The position numbers and the translations under genes were made by a program. A DNA stretch of 64,000 bases from Candidatus Gastranaerophilales bacterium (GTDB lineage Bacteria > Cyanobacteriota > Vampirovibrionia > Gastranaerophilales > Gastranaerophilaceae): positions 1-64,000 of the forward strand of contig CALUTL010000001.1 of assembly GCA_944323655.1 (NCBI GenBank). The letters are read 5' to 3'. The notes under the pieces were generated by a model. The model did no database searches. It was not told the origin of the DNA and saw only the letters and a list, made by a program, of their open reading frames with translations. Shown here one piece after another: positions 23,999-32,305 of the stretch (within the stretch, counting starts at the first letter, position 1; the number at the start of each line of letters is the position of its first letter).

Positions 23999-25372
23999 TT
24001 AGTCTACAATTCCGGGTTCAAGCTTAGAGCCTGTGTACCATTCCCTAAACATATATTGAACTTTAGGTAAACAATATGCAAGAAGAAAACTGCTTAATCC
24101 GACATTAGTTAAAATATTCAAAGATTTTACAAATTTAGCTTTCTTAGCAAATCTTTGAACGGCATCCAAAGGTGAAGTTCCGGCTGAAGCTCTTGCTTTT
24201 TGTGCAAATTCTTCTATGGATTTTTTAAATTTTGCGAGCTCTTTTATATCAACGTAAGCTTTAGGATCTCTAATTCCGTTTTGCTTAATTTTCGGATTTT
24301 CGTAGAGAAGTTTTACTTTTTCAAATTTTGCGGCATATTTTGTAAACAGAGCATCAGGGTTTTCGTCAATAAACTTCAAAAGAGCTTTTCCGTCGTTACC
24401 GTTTGGAAGCTTCAATGATTTATCCGCAATTTGCTGCAAAAATTCTTTATCTGCAAGCATAATAGGATCAAGTTTTACATCCAGATTGAGCGCTTTATTA
24501 GCGGCAGAATCCAGAATTTTTTCAATATATTTGGGCGCAACGTAATTTAAGAACATCATTCCAAGCATCTTGAAGCCTAAATCGACCGCCTCATTTTTCT
24601 TTCTTGATGTAACAACACGCCCGACAGCATAACCGCCGTCAATCGCTGCCATCTTTTGGTAAGTCGTAAAGTTAGCAATCGAAGATGCCATATTTCCGCC
24701 AAAAGCGACAGGAGAAGATTTGCTTAAAGACATCGACGAAAATACATCCCTTTTTAAAGTTCCAAAGGGGACATTAGCATTCTGTAAAGGATTGCTGTTG
24801 TTAAGTTGCTTCTTCTCATCACGTTCTTTTTGAGCGGCTTTGGTTTTTGCAGTAAGCCTGAATACCATTTTCGGGATTATGAAGCCCATAAAGGCTATCG
24901 GAATAATCGTTGCGGCACCGAATTTAACGGATAAAAGTTTTTCATATAAAGCTTTATTGCCCTTAACTTTTTTCAAATCCTCAAGCGATTGCTCAATTTT
25001 CTTCGCCATATTTCCGGTAATTTCGCCGTTTTTAATTCGTTCAGTAAACGATTTTGTATTATATTCCAACCCCTGACAATCCGATTCTTTAAATAGTTTT
25101 AAATTAACGTCAGGCGCAAAACCTTTTCTTTTTATTATAAATTTATTGACTAATCTTTCAACAAGCGGAATTCCTCCAAGCCACACCGCTGAAGTTGCGT
25201 ATTCATCAATAATTCGTTCTCTTGTCGCCAAAAATGCAACATCTTTGTCGTCTTTGTTTTCCTGATAAGTCAGATAAACTTTTGACGGAATCTCAACCCC
25301 GCAATCACGAAGTATAAGAGGGTAAACACTGCTGGTATTGCCTATTGCCGATATTATATTTGTTAATGACAT
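23999..25372 (-). CDS. Hypothetical membrane protein behind a His attenuator
   Basis: 457 residues, family not recognised. It is mostly helical and basic, with hydrophobic segments near residues 152-172, 270-285 and 425-445, a coiled-coil-like region near 385-400, and a Ser-rich spot with SPVAFGGN in the middle. No signal peptide; probably membrane-associated. The only weak ribosome site is TTGGAG about 13 bases before the ATG. Directly upstream (25431-25584) lies a complete histidine-type attenuator, so its expression should rise when charged His-tRNA falls. Nothing in the protein looks like a histidine biosynthesis enzyme or a known transporter. Confidence 0.7.
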   Translation of the reverse strand: MSLTNIISAIGNTSSVYPLILRDCGVEIPSKVYLTYQENKDDKDVAFLATRERIIDEYATSAVWLGGIPLVERLVNKFIIKRKGFAPDVNLKLFKESDCQGLEYNTKSFTERIKNGEITGNMAKKIEQSLEDLKKVKGNKALYEKLLSVKFGAATIIPIAFMGFIIPKMVFRLTAKTKAAQKERDEKKQLNNSNPLQNANVPFGTLKRDVFSSMSLSKSSPVAFGGNMASSIANFTTYQKMAAIDGGYAVGRVVTSRKKNEAVDLGFKMLGMMFLNYVAPKYIEKILDSAANKALNLDVKLDPIMLADKEFLQQIADKSLKLPNGNDGKALLKFIDENPDALFTKYAAKFEKVKLLYENPKIKQNGIRDPKAYVDIKELAKFKKSIEEFAQKARASAGTSPLDAVQRFAKKAKFVKSLNILTNVGLSSFLLAYCLPKVQYMFREWYTGSKLEPGIVD

Positions 25373-25430
25373 TTTATTTTCTTTTCTCCAATTCTAAACT
25401 TTTGACTTTCAAATTTAACCCGTTTGGGGC

Positions 25431-25466
25431 AAAAAATAACCTTTCACGCTTATCTCCCGAGAAAGG
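25431..25466 (-). terminator. Attenuator terminator hairpin
   Basis: On the minus strand CCTTTCTCG (25466-25458) pairs with CGTGAAAGG (25448-25440) with one T-T mismatch, followed by TTATTTTTT (25439-25431). The left arm can instead pair with the leader segment 25537-25527. Confidence 0.8.
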
Positions 25467-25512
25467 CCATTTTCTTATTTAGAATTGAATTGATTTTAAA
25501 CTTTCGCGCGCA

Positions 25513-25584
25513 CTACCAATTCACAGCCCTTCTCAGGTCGCTATGATGATGGTGATGATGAAGTTTTAAAATCTTATTTTCCAT
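25513..25584 (-). CDS. His-rich leader peptide, 23 residues
   Basis: ATG at 25584 to TAG at 25515-25513. The product begins MENKILKL, continues with six histidines and ends SDLRRAVNW. It is too short to function on its own and is best read as the sensing element of the attenuator. His codons are CAT CAT CAC CAT CAT CAT. An AAAGGG site lies 6-7 bases upstream of the ATG. Confidence 0.75.
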   Translation of the reverse strand: MENKILKLHHHHHHSDLRRAVNW

Positions 25585-25642
25585 TATTTTCCCTTTGCTA
25601 TTAATTCTATTATAAAAAAATTATTTTTCAAGCCGCATTAAA

Positions 25643-26164
25643 TTAAGACTTTACAATATTTTTTGCTTGATAAAACAGATCAATAACCGTATTATCATCC
25701 AACTTTTCTACAGCCTTAGAAACTTCTTTTTCATTGTTTTTGCCATAAAGCATCGCTCTGACAACCACATTATCAGCCATAGAAACAAGCCCTTGACGTT
25801 TTTCTTCAATCATTTCTTTTAACATTTTTTCGGCATTTTTAATATCTTCCGGCTTTATGTTAAACCAAGCTTCAAGAAGATTTCCTTTGCTCGCCTTAGC
25901 TAGAGGCTTTTCATAAGCCGTCGTGATTGACGGATTTTTAAGCATAAATGTATCACCGTCTTTACCGCGTACAAGATAAAGCTCCGAACTGTCCATTCCT
26001 GAAGCTCTTAACCTTTCGTACTGCTGAACGTATGAAGGCATATATTTATTTAATTTCTGATCATAAATTTCTTTACAGATTTCACTTGAAACTTTTCCGT
26101 TGATTTTTATGCCGAAATTCAAATTATTTTTTGAATTGCTTTGGGTAACTGTATTGACTTGCAT
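25643..26164 (-). CDS. Hypothetical protein with NFGIK N-terminal motif
   Basis: 173 residues, soluble, helical, no signal peptide. The first 25 residues are Asn/Ser/Gln-rich and end in NLNFGIKING, matching the short motif seen in neighbouring families. The rest (about 30-173) has charged helices and no recognised domain. It precedes the attenuator on the same strand and follows a related-looking gene by 19 bases, so these two are probably co-transcribed. Function unknown. Confidence 0.62.
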   Translation of the reverse strand: MQVNTVTQSNSKNNLNFGIKINGKVSSEICKEIYDQKLNKYMPSYVQQYERLRASGMDSSELYLVRGKDGDTFMLKNPSITTAYEKPLAKASKGNLLEAWFNIKPEDIKNAEKMLKEMIEEKRQGLVSMADNVVVRAMLYGKNNEKEVSKAVEKLDDNTVIDLFYQAKNIVKS

Positions 26165-26183
26165 TCACTGTCCTTTCTTATAT

Positions 26184-26552
26184 TTAATTGTCTATCAGAC
26201 AAATTGTATCATAAAGTAATTTCTCGCTTTTTCTTATTAAGCTTTCCGTTAATACATCAAATGCACCGCAGACACTTTCGCCATAAGTCATTGATACAAA
26301 AACTCTTTGTGACATTTTGGGATTTCTTATCGTTATATAATTTAATGCCTCCGACGGAGAATACTTGGTGTCAATAATACTATCCGGCTTCCCCCACCTT
26401 TCCACTTTCGATATTTTATATTCTAAGCGGTCAAGACCATCTTTATTTTTTGCCAATACTTCCGACTTTAATACTTTTCTTAATTCCGGTGACAATTTTA
26501 CACCAAACGCTGTCGAATTGTAATTATTTGCATCTACTGCAGAAATCTTCAT
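26184..26552 (-). CDS. Hypothetical protein with AFGVK N-terminal motif
   Basis: 122 residues, soluble. It starts MKISAVDANNYNSTAFGVKL, that is, a polar leader with the recurring Phe-Gly-x-Lys motif at about residues 16-19. The middle contains a YSPSEALNYITIRNPKM-type segment; the C-terminus is helical. The family is not recognised. An AAAGGA ribosome site is present. It is probably in an operon with the NFGIK gene downstream. Confidence 0.62.
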   Translation of the reverse strand: MKISAVDANNYNSTAFGVKLSPELRKVLKSEVLAKNKDGLDRLEYKISKVERWGKPDSIIDTKYSPSEALNYITIRNPKMSQRVFVSMTYGESVCGAFDVLTESLIRKSEKLLYDTICLIDN

Positions 26553-26615
26553 TATCTATTTCCTTTTTATATAACTATCACGCTATTATTAAATACCGTA
26601 AAATTTTTTTTTGCA

Positions 26616-26900
26616 CTATTTCAAAAAATTTCTCAAATTTTGTAACTTTTCTTCATCCAAAACACTCACCGACAAAGTTTTATCCTTGGAGGTTTCTCCT
26701 TTTATTATCTTAAAAGATGTTTTCGGAATTTTGAAAGTCTTTGATAAAAATTCGACAAGAGCCTTATTGGCCTTCCCGTCAACCGGAGGGGCCGTTATTT
26801 TAACTTTTATCATACCTTCGGTTTTTATAATTTCGTTTTTTGATGAATTTGGTATAATTCTTAATGTCAAAAGAATTTGATTTTTTTCTTCCGCTGCCAT
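26616..26900 (-). CDS. DUF167/YggU family protein
   Basis: 94 residues, the family's usual length. It has the DUF167 pattern: a beta strand beginning LTLRIIPNSSKNEI, then VKITAPPVDGKANKALVEFLSK, then GETSKDKTLSVS. The structure of the family is known but its function is not. An AAGGA site precedes the ATG. It is divergent from relA with 88 bases between. Confidence 0.9.
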   Translation of the reverse strand: MAAEEKNQILLTLRIIPNSSKNEIIKTEGMIKVKITAPPVDGKANKALVEFLSKTFKIPKTSFKIIKGETSKDKTLSVSVLDEEKLQNLRNFLK

Positions 26901-26959
26901 AATTTTTCCTTCCGCATGTCGCTTATATGGATGAAATTTGTCGATTTTACTTGAAAATT

Positions 26960-26982
26960 ACCGATAAAATCGGTATTATAAT
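26960..26982 (+). promoter_or_regulatory. relA -10 region with an overlapping dyad
   Basis: A 15-base perfect palindrome with a 3-base centre, ACCGAT-AAA-ATCGGT (26960-26974), lies directly before TATAAT (26977-26982). The ATG of the (p)ppGpp synthetase at 26989 is 6 bases after the -10 box and has no Shine-Dalgarno sequence. The dyad could be an operator placed in the promoter spacer; the -35 is weak. Confidence 0.5.
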
Positions 26983-26988
26983 TATACC

Positions 26989-29211
26989 ATGTCTGAAAAA
27001 CCGCTTTTTGATGAAATAAAAGAAAAATTAATCGCACAAAACAGAGATGAAGAAGATATAAAGCAAATTGAAAAAGCTTACCTTTTTGCAAAAAAACTTC
27101 ACGAAGGTCAGTACAGAATTTCGGAAGAACCATATATTATTCATCCCGTTGAAGTTGCAAAGATTCTTGTTGACTTGAAAGTCGACACTCATACCCTTAT
27201 TGCGGCTTTTTTGCACGATATTCTTGAAGATACAGACACCAAACCCGAAGAAATTAAAGAATTATTCGGCGATGATGTTTTAACTCTTGTTCAAGGGGTT
27301 ACAAAGCTTGGAAAATTGCAGTTCAAATCCAACGAAGAACGTCAGGCGGAAAATTTCCGAAGACTTTTTATCGCTATGGCAAACGATATCAGAATAATTT
27401 TCCTTAAACTTGCTGACCGGCTTCACAATATGCGAACCCTGAATTTTATGGCACCGAACAAGCAACAAAAAATTGCACGCGAAACTCTTGATATTTTTGC
27501 ACCCCTTGCTAACCGACTGGGTATCGGACGTATTAAAGCCGAATTGGAAGATCTTTCTTTAAGATATCTTGAACCCGATAAATATTTTGAAATAGCTCAG
27601 CTTGTGTCGCAAACTAAAGCCGAAAGAGAAATGACCGTTAATCTGCTTATAGATAAGATTTCACAAGACGTTAAAAAAAGCGGAATTAACGCACAGATTA
27701 CGGGACGTGCAAAGCATTATTACAGTATTTACAGCAAAATGAAACGCTTAAATATTGCTTTTCACGATCTTTATGACATAACAGCAGTCCGAGTTATTGT
27801 TGATACGGAAAAAGAATGCTACGAAGTTTTAGGGCTTATTCACTCACAATTTAAGCCGATTCCGGGAAGATTTAAAGATTATATCGCAATGCCGAAAGGC
27901 AACATGTATCAATCACTTCACACCTCAGTTATAGGCCCCAGATCCAAACCCCTTGAAGTTCAAATCCGAACCTGGGAAATGCACGAAGTCGCTGAATATG
28001 GTGTCGCTGCGCACTGGAGATATAAGGAAAAAGGTTCACAAAAAGCTAACAACCCAACTGATATGCAGTTTAGCTGGATGCGCAAAATGGCAGAATACGG
28101 CAAAGATATGACAAATGCCGAAGATTATGTGAATTCGGTTAAACTTGACTTATTTTCAGATCAAGTATTTGCTTTCACGCCAAACGGAGATGTCCTTGAT
28201 TTACCGATAAATGCTACCCCTGTCGATTTTGCATACAGAATCCATTCTGACGTCGGACACAGAACCGTCGGTGCCTTAATTAACGGACGTATTGCACAGC
28301 TTGATACGAAATTAAACAACGGCGATATAGTAGAGATTTTAACTTCAAAAACCCAAGCTCCACGCCTTGATTGGCTTAATTTCGTCGTTACAAAGCAAGC
28401 TTCCTCAAAAATTAAACAATGGTTCAAGAAAAATAACCGCGAAGACCATATTGAAGTCGGTAAAGCCAACCTTGAACACGAACTTACTAAAGCCGTTTTT
28501 GACGATTACGTAAAATCAGGCGAGTTCGACAAGGTTGCCGTTGCAATGAACTACCAATCCGCTGACGACCTTTTCGCAGCTCTCGGATACGGGGAAACTA
28601 CTTTAAATAAAATCATAAATAAACTTAAAAAACCGGAAAAGAAAACACCTGAAACCAGTTTTCACACAACTAAAAAGAAAAAATCAGAAAAGGATATTAT
28701 AGGGCTTGAAGGTCTTATGTACTCGTTTGCAAGATGCTGTTCGCCGATTCCTGGAGAACCCATTGTGGGAGTTGTTACAAAATCCAAAGGGGTTTCTGTC
28801 CACAGAATCGACTGCAAAACATTAGAAAACGTTCCGCCTGAAAGAATGATGGATATCAGATGGTCAGGCGATCATACAACTAAAACTTACAGCACAACAA
28901 TAAGAGTTGAAACAGCAGAAAAAATGGGACTTCTTAAAGATATTATTTCCGCAGTTTCCGACAACAATACCAACATAAATTATGCAAACGTAAAATCCAA
29001 AAATAACAAAATCGGTATTATTGAACTCGGTATTGAATTAAACAACATCGACACCCTTAAAAAAGTTATAAACAGCATTCAATCTATTCCCGACGTTTAC
29101 AGCGTAAAACGTATCCAAACCTCCTACGCTCATTCAAATCAGCCTAGAAACCAAAAAAATAACAAACAAAATAATAAACAACGAAATTCTAAACAACATA
29201 AGAAAAATTAA
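26989..29211 (+). CDS. relA: Bifunctional (p)ppGpp synthetase/hydrolase RelA/SpoT
   Basis: 740 residues, a full Rel-type protein. Order: HD hydrolase domain with HDILEDT near residue 77, synthetase domain with YQSLHTSVIGP near residue 305, TGS domain near 385-445 (VFAFTPNGDVLDLP), a conserved Cys-rich segment (ARCCSPIPGE) near 585, and a C-terminal ACT domain near 650-715. The intact HD site suggests both synthesis and hydrolysis of the stringent-response alarmone. The extreme C-terminus is an Asn/Lys-rich tail. The message is probably leaderless. A hairpin follows the stop. Confidence 0.95.
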   Translation: MSEKPLFDEIKEKLIAQNRDEEDIKQIEKAYLFAKKLHEGQYRISEEPYIIHPVEVAKILVDLKVDTHTLIAAFLHDILEDTDTKPEEIKELFGDDVLTLVQGVTKLGKLQFKSNEERQAENFRRLFIAMANDIRIIFLKLADRLHNMRTLNFMAPNKQQKIARETLDIFAPLANRLGIGRIKAELEDLSLRYLEPDKYFEIAQLVSQTKAEREMTVNLLIDKISQDVKKSGINAQITGRAKHYYSIYSKMKRLNIAFHDLYDITAVRVIVDTEKECYEVLGLIHSQFKPIPGRFKDYIAMPKGNMYQSLHTSVIGPRSKPLEVQIRTWEMHEVAEYGVAAHWRYKEKGSQKANNPTDMQFSWMRKMAEYGKDMTNAEDYVNSVKLDLFSDQVFAFTPNGDVLDLPINATPVDFAYRIHSDVGHRTVGALINGRIAQLDTKLNNGDIVEILTSKTQAPRLDWLNFVVTKQASSKIKQWFKKNNREDHIEVGKANLEHELTKAVFDDYVKSGEFDKVAVAMNYQSADDLFAALGYGETTLNKIINKLKKPEKKTPETSFHTTKKKKSEKDIIGLEGLMYSFARCCSPIPGEPIVGVVTKSKGVSVHRIDCKTLENVPPERMMDIRWSGDHTTKTYSTTIRVETAEKMGLLKDIISAVSDNNTNINYANVKSKNNKIGIIELGIELNNIDTLKKVINSIQSIPDVYSVKRIQTSYAHSNQPRNQKNNKQNNKQRNSKQHKKN

Positions 29212-29239
29212 AATCCCCGCCTTTTATAAGCAGGGATTT
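29211..29239 (-). terminator. Terminator between relA and the convergent gene
   Basis: AAATCCCCGC pairs with GCAGGGATTT with one mismatch. On the minus strand it is followed by TTTTAATTTTT, so it best serves the minus-strand hypothetical gene; it may also stop relA transcripts. Confidence 0.65.
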
Positions 29240-29268
29240 ATCAGTCTTGAATGGCAGGGAAATCTTAT

Positions 29269-30279
29269 TTATTCTGCTCCGTTAATCGCCTCATCATATT
29301 GAAGCCATTGCATAAACATGTTGTAATCGTTGAAATCATCAACTCTTTTATCATAAACAGCACCCTCCGGATATGTAATTCTTACGACTTTTTCATTTTC
29401 ATCCAATACATAAATTACAACACCCGTAAAAGATCTGCCGTCTTCACCCATTAAAGTTTCACGGCGGAAATACTCTGTTTTATAACCATTACCGTTATAG
29501 CGCATCATTTCCGAATACTTCGCATCTGATTTGTCATTTTCATATTTATATTTTTCATAAAACCCTGCGGTATTATTTATACGGGTTACGACCTGCCCGT
29601 TATCGTTATATTGGTATCCGTCAATACCTTCTTGAACATTATAAGATGCATCATTATCAGGAACAAAAGCATCAATTTCCTTCTGTACATCATCTGCTAA
29701 GCCGGTAAAATCAAATGCCGTAGTTCCGTTTGCTTTGGCTTCCGCAAGTTTTGCATCAATTCTTTCCATAGCTGCGATACTGACTGGACTGTTTTCAATT
29801 TCTGCTAAAAATTGACGCATCTGCTCCGGTGTTTTTTCGTTACTTGCTGTCTTCTCAGGAATTAAAACAGGTTCCGCCTTTTTGGCATCAGGTTTTCTTA
29901 TAATCTGTTCTCGTACAAACAGATTTATCTCTGAAAAAGTAACTTTGTTATCTCCTTCAAACATCGCCTTCATATCATCGTATGAGGGAATATTTACACC
30001 GGTGAATTCTTTTCCGACTTCTTTTTTAATTTGTTTGCTGATATTTTTTACGGCTTTTTCATATTCTTCTCTTGTTATATTAAACTCTGAGGTATCTATA
30101 ACTCCGTCAGGTCTTTCAAAAGTATAGCTGCTGGTCTGGACAGTTTCGCCTTTCTTATCAAAAATTGAAAGAACCGCAAGACTTGCTAAATCTTCCTGCG
30201 TCAAATCCCTAAATGCTACTCCTGTTGTATTCGTTTTTAAATAATAATCCATTAAGCCTTTGATGGTGAATTTGTCCAT
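29269..30279 (-). CDS. Hypothetical protein, 336 residues
   Basis: A soluble, acidic protein with no signal peptide. The N-terminal part (1-150) is helical, with Asp/Glu-rich loops; the C-terminal part (from about 225) is beta-rich with many Tyr and Asn and a YNDNGQVVTRINN-type segment, resembling YD/RHS-like or MORN-like strands, but not enough to name a domain. A GGAGAAAAAC ribosome site precedes the ATG. It follows another large hypothetical gene on the same strand after 159 bases. Function unknown. Confidence 0.65.
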   Translation of the reverse strand: MDKFTIKGLMDYYLKTNTTGVAFRDLTQEDLASLAVLSIFDKKGETVQTSSYTFERPDGVIDTSEFNITREEYEKAVKNISKQIKKEVGKEFTGVNIPSYDDMKAMFEGDNKVTFSEINLFVREQIIRKPDAKKAEPVLIPEKTASNEKTPEQMRQFLAEIENSPVSIAAMERIDAKLAEAKANGTTAFDFTGLADDVQKEIDAFVPDNDASYNVQEGIDGYQYNDNGQVVTRINNTAGFYEKYKYENDKSDAKYSEMMRYNGNGYKTEYFRRETLMGEDGRSFTGVVIYVLDENEKVVRITYPEGAVYDKRVDDFNDYNMFMQWLQYDEAINGAE

Positions 30280-30438
30280 TTGTTTTTCTCCTTATATTAC
30301 ACTGCACATTCACTAATTCTATCTATATCTGTCTGAAATAACTTCAAAATATCCTTCGTGCAAAACGAAACCTTAAATATCATTTTGCACAAACTTTTAT
30401 ATTATTTTTTTTAGCCACACCGCTTCACGCTGCCTCCT

Positions 30439-32130
30439 TTATGAATACAGTTTTAAATTACGTTCTATTGTTTTTTCTATTATTGATTTTATACTGTCGT
30501 ATTCTGTTTGCAGAGCATTATGCTCTGTGTCAAGAATCTTCAATTGATTATCAAATTGCTTGTCTTTTGCTTCAATATCATTTAAAGCCTGTTCATACTT
30601 GATTTCAGCCAAAGTTATTGCTGTTTCATTCTGGCTTTCAGTAATATCGGCTGCGTTTGTCCAGATTATTGAAGTCCATTCGCAATCTGCAAGTCCGGTT
30701 CCAACTTCAGTTTCTTCTACGAACTGAACCTGTTCTAAAGTGACAGTTCCATTTTCAAGAGCAGACTGAAGCCATCCCGGATTATCCATCAATCCGTCTT
30801 CCAATACTTTATATAACGGACGTCCGCCTGTTGTTTTACCGCCTTCGACGACAGTACCGTCTTCAAGAACAGTGCCGGCTTTTTCTTCACTCGGGCCGTT
30901 CATTCTGTGCCACAAATTGATGTACCACTGGCCTTTGTCTTTGTTTTCGATAGTCGGAACAGCTTCATCAATATAATACGGGGTTTCCGGCTTGTCAGGC
31001 TCGTCTGCCAGCCATGCATTGTATTCACCGTCATAAAGATCTTTTTTAAATACATTCTCGGTAAAGGCGTATTCCATATCTGCCTGGAATGTTGCAAGAA
31101 TAGGTTGACAATCATTGTAGTAATCTAAACCAAAATCTTTATAGTAAGTTAAAAGATAGTACAGATCAATACATTTTTGTTTAAGAGTTTTTAACTGAGC
31201 ATCGCCATTTGCATCTATATAATAATTACTCATCAACGAAACAGCATCTTTTCTTTTCTGGTCGACTGTTGGATCATTCATTGTATCTAACAATTCCTGC
31301 TTCATTCCCTCATTTTCTGCGCAATAAATAATATCAGACGTGTCACACACAGCATCGGATACAGGTATCATATCAGGAGTTTTGCCTGTATTATTAATTG
31401 CTGAACCGTTAATAAAATCCCAGCCTATATCAATATTATTACCTGTAATTGTCTGATATTTTTTTGAGCCACCCTCAGGAAACTCTGACATCAATAAATG
31501 TGCCAAAACATGCTTATAACACCTTGAAGACATGGTTTCATCTAATGACCCCGCAGCTCCCATCATTGCATTACTATAACAAGAGGCAGAAGCTTCTTTA
31601 AATTTTTGATACAATTCAGTGTTTACACCGCTTACTTCTTCCCAGTATTTTTCGTCACTTCTGTCCGGTTTTTTAAGAAGCCAATCTGCATAATCCTGAT
31701 TATATTTGTCCCAGTCTATCTGCCACTGCGGGTTTTCCACCTGAACAGTTTCCCATTCACTTTCAGGAGCAATAACACCATATTTATCCAAAAAGTCATA
31801 CATATCAGAACTTGTTTCGTAATTTGTTGCATCAAGTTCTGATACAAGAATTTGCCCGTGCTGGTTAATTATTCCGTATTGGTTTTTCAATTCTCCGTAC
31901 TGGCTTAAAGAAACACCAGTCAATTTTTCCGTTACTTTGTTTCCGCCGCCATCATAGGTTGTATACAATAATTCTGTTGAATTTAAGGCATCCATGTAAG
32001 CTGCACTTGCTGCTGTTGTTTCATTAGCAAGTGAAGTTTTTGCAGTCGTGATTGTCTGACTGCGCAATTCATTATCTGACAGTCTTGAGGTTATGCTTAA
32101 CAATCTCGCTTGTGATGCCGATAAACCCAT
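30439..32130 (-). CDS. Large hypothetical protein with MGLSASQ N-terminus
   Basis: 563 residues. The N-terminus, MGLSASQARLLSITSRLSD, followed by a helical stretch and the Ser/Thr/Ala-rich segment to about residue 60, resembles the helical start of flagellar/hook-type or other secreted fibre proteins and is followed by a Tyr/Asp-rich central part. The C-terminal 75 residues (from about 490) form a charged coiled coil. Such N- plus C-terminal helices around a variable centre suggest a surface or assembly protein; this is inference. No signal peptide and no recognised domain. Confidence 0.62.
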   Translation of the reverse strand: MGLSASQARLLSITSRLSDNELRSQTITTAKTSLANETTAASAAYMDALNSTELLYTTYDGGGNKVTEKLTGVSLSQYGELKNQYGIINQHGQILVSELDATNYETSSDMYDFLDKYGVIAPESEWETVQVENPQWQIDWDKYNQDYADWLLKKPDRSDEKYWEEVSGVNTELYQKFKEASASCYSNAMMGAAGSLDETMSSRCYKHVLAHLLMSEFPEGGSKKYQTITGNNIDIGWDFINGSAINNTGKTPDMIPVSDAVCDTSDIIYCAENEGMKQELLDTMNDPTVDQKRKDAVSLMSNYYIDANGDAQLKTLKQKCIDLYYLLTYYKDFGLDYYNDCQPILATFQADMEYAFTENVFKKDLYDGEYNAWLADEPDKPETPYYIDEAVPTIENKDKGQWYINLWHRMNGPSEEKAGTVLEDGTVVEGGKTTGGRPLYKVLEDGLMDNPGWLQSALENGTVTLEQVQFVEETEVGTGLADCEWTSIIWTNAADITESQNETAITLAEIKYEQALNDIEAKDKQFDNQLKILDTEHNALQTEYDSIKSIIEKTIERNLKLYS

Positions 32131-32270
32131 TTATGAGTCCTTTCCTATTATATTTCTTATCTTCTAATACGGACTTTATCTTGCAGTTCTTTAATTTTTT
32201 TGACATCTTTTTTATTTTCTTTACAATTATTTACATTTCGTTTTTTACTTATTTTTGAACTCTTTACATA

Positions 32271-32299
32271 TTTGCAATTACAGGATTTATTGCTACCAT
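32271..32299 (+). promoter_or_regulatory. Sensor-kinase promoter, leaderless
   Basis: TTTGCA at 32271-32276, 17 bases, then TACCAT at 32294-32299 with an extended -10 TG at 32291-32292. The ATG at 32306 is 6 bases downstream, and no Shine-Dalgarno sequence is present. Confidence 0.5.
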
Positions 32300-32305
32300 G
32301 AAATT

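Larger units (their letters stand above)
25431..25614 (-). promoter_or_regulatory. Histidine-type transcription attenuator
   Basis: Read on the minus strand: a TATAAT -10 box (25614-25609), an AAAGGG ribosome site, a 23-residue leader ORF with six consecutive His codons (25560-25543), an antiterminator segment CCTGAGAAGGG (25537-25527) inside the last third of that ORF, and its partner CCTTTCTCGGG (25466-25456), which is also the left arm of the terminator. Stalling on early His codons leaves the antiterminator free; a ribosome reaching the TAG covers it, letting the terminator form. This is the classic logic of amino-acid operon attenuation. The unusual point is the downstream gene. Confidence 0.78.

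Noticed and set aside
25543-25560. Six His codons as a cloning tag or contamination
   Set aside because: The flanks are AT-rich like the surrounding genome, and the codons are part of a coherent attenuator with matching hairpins.
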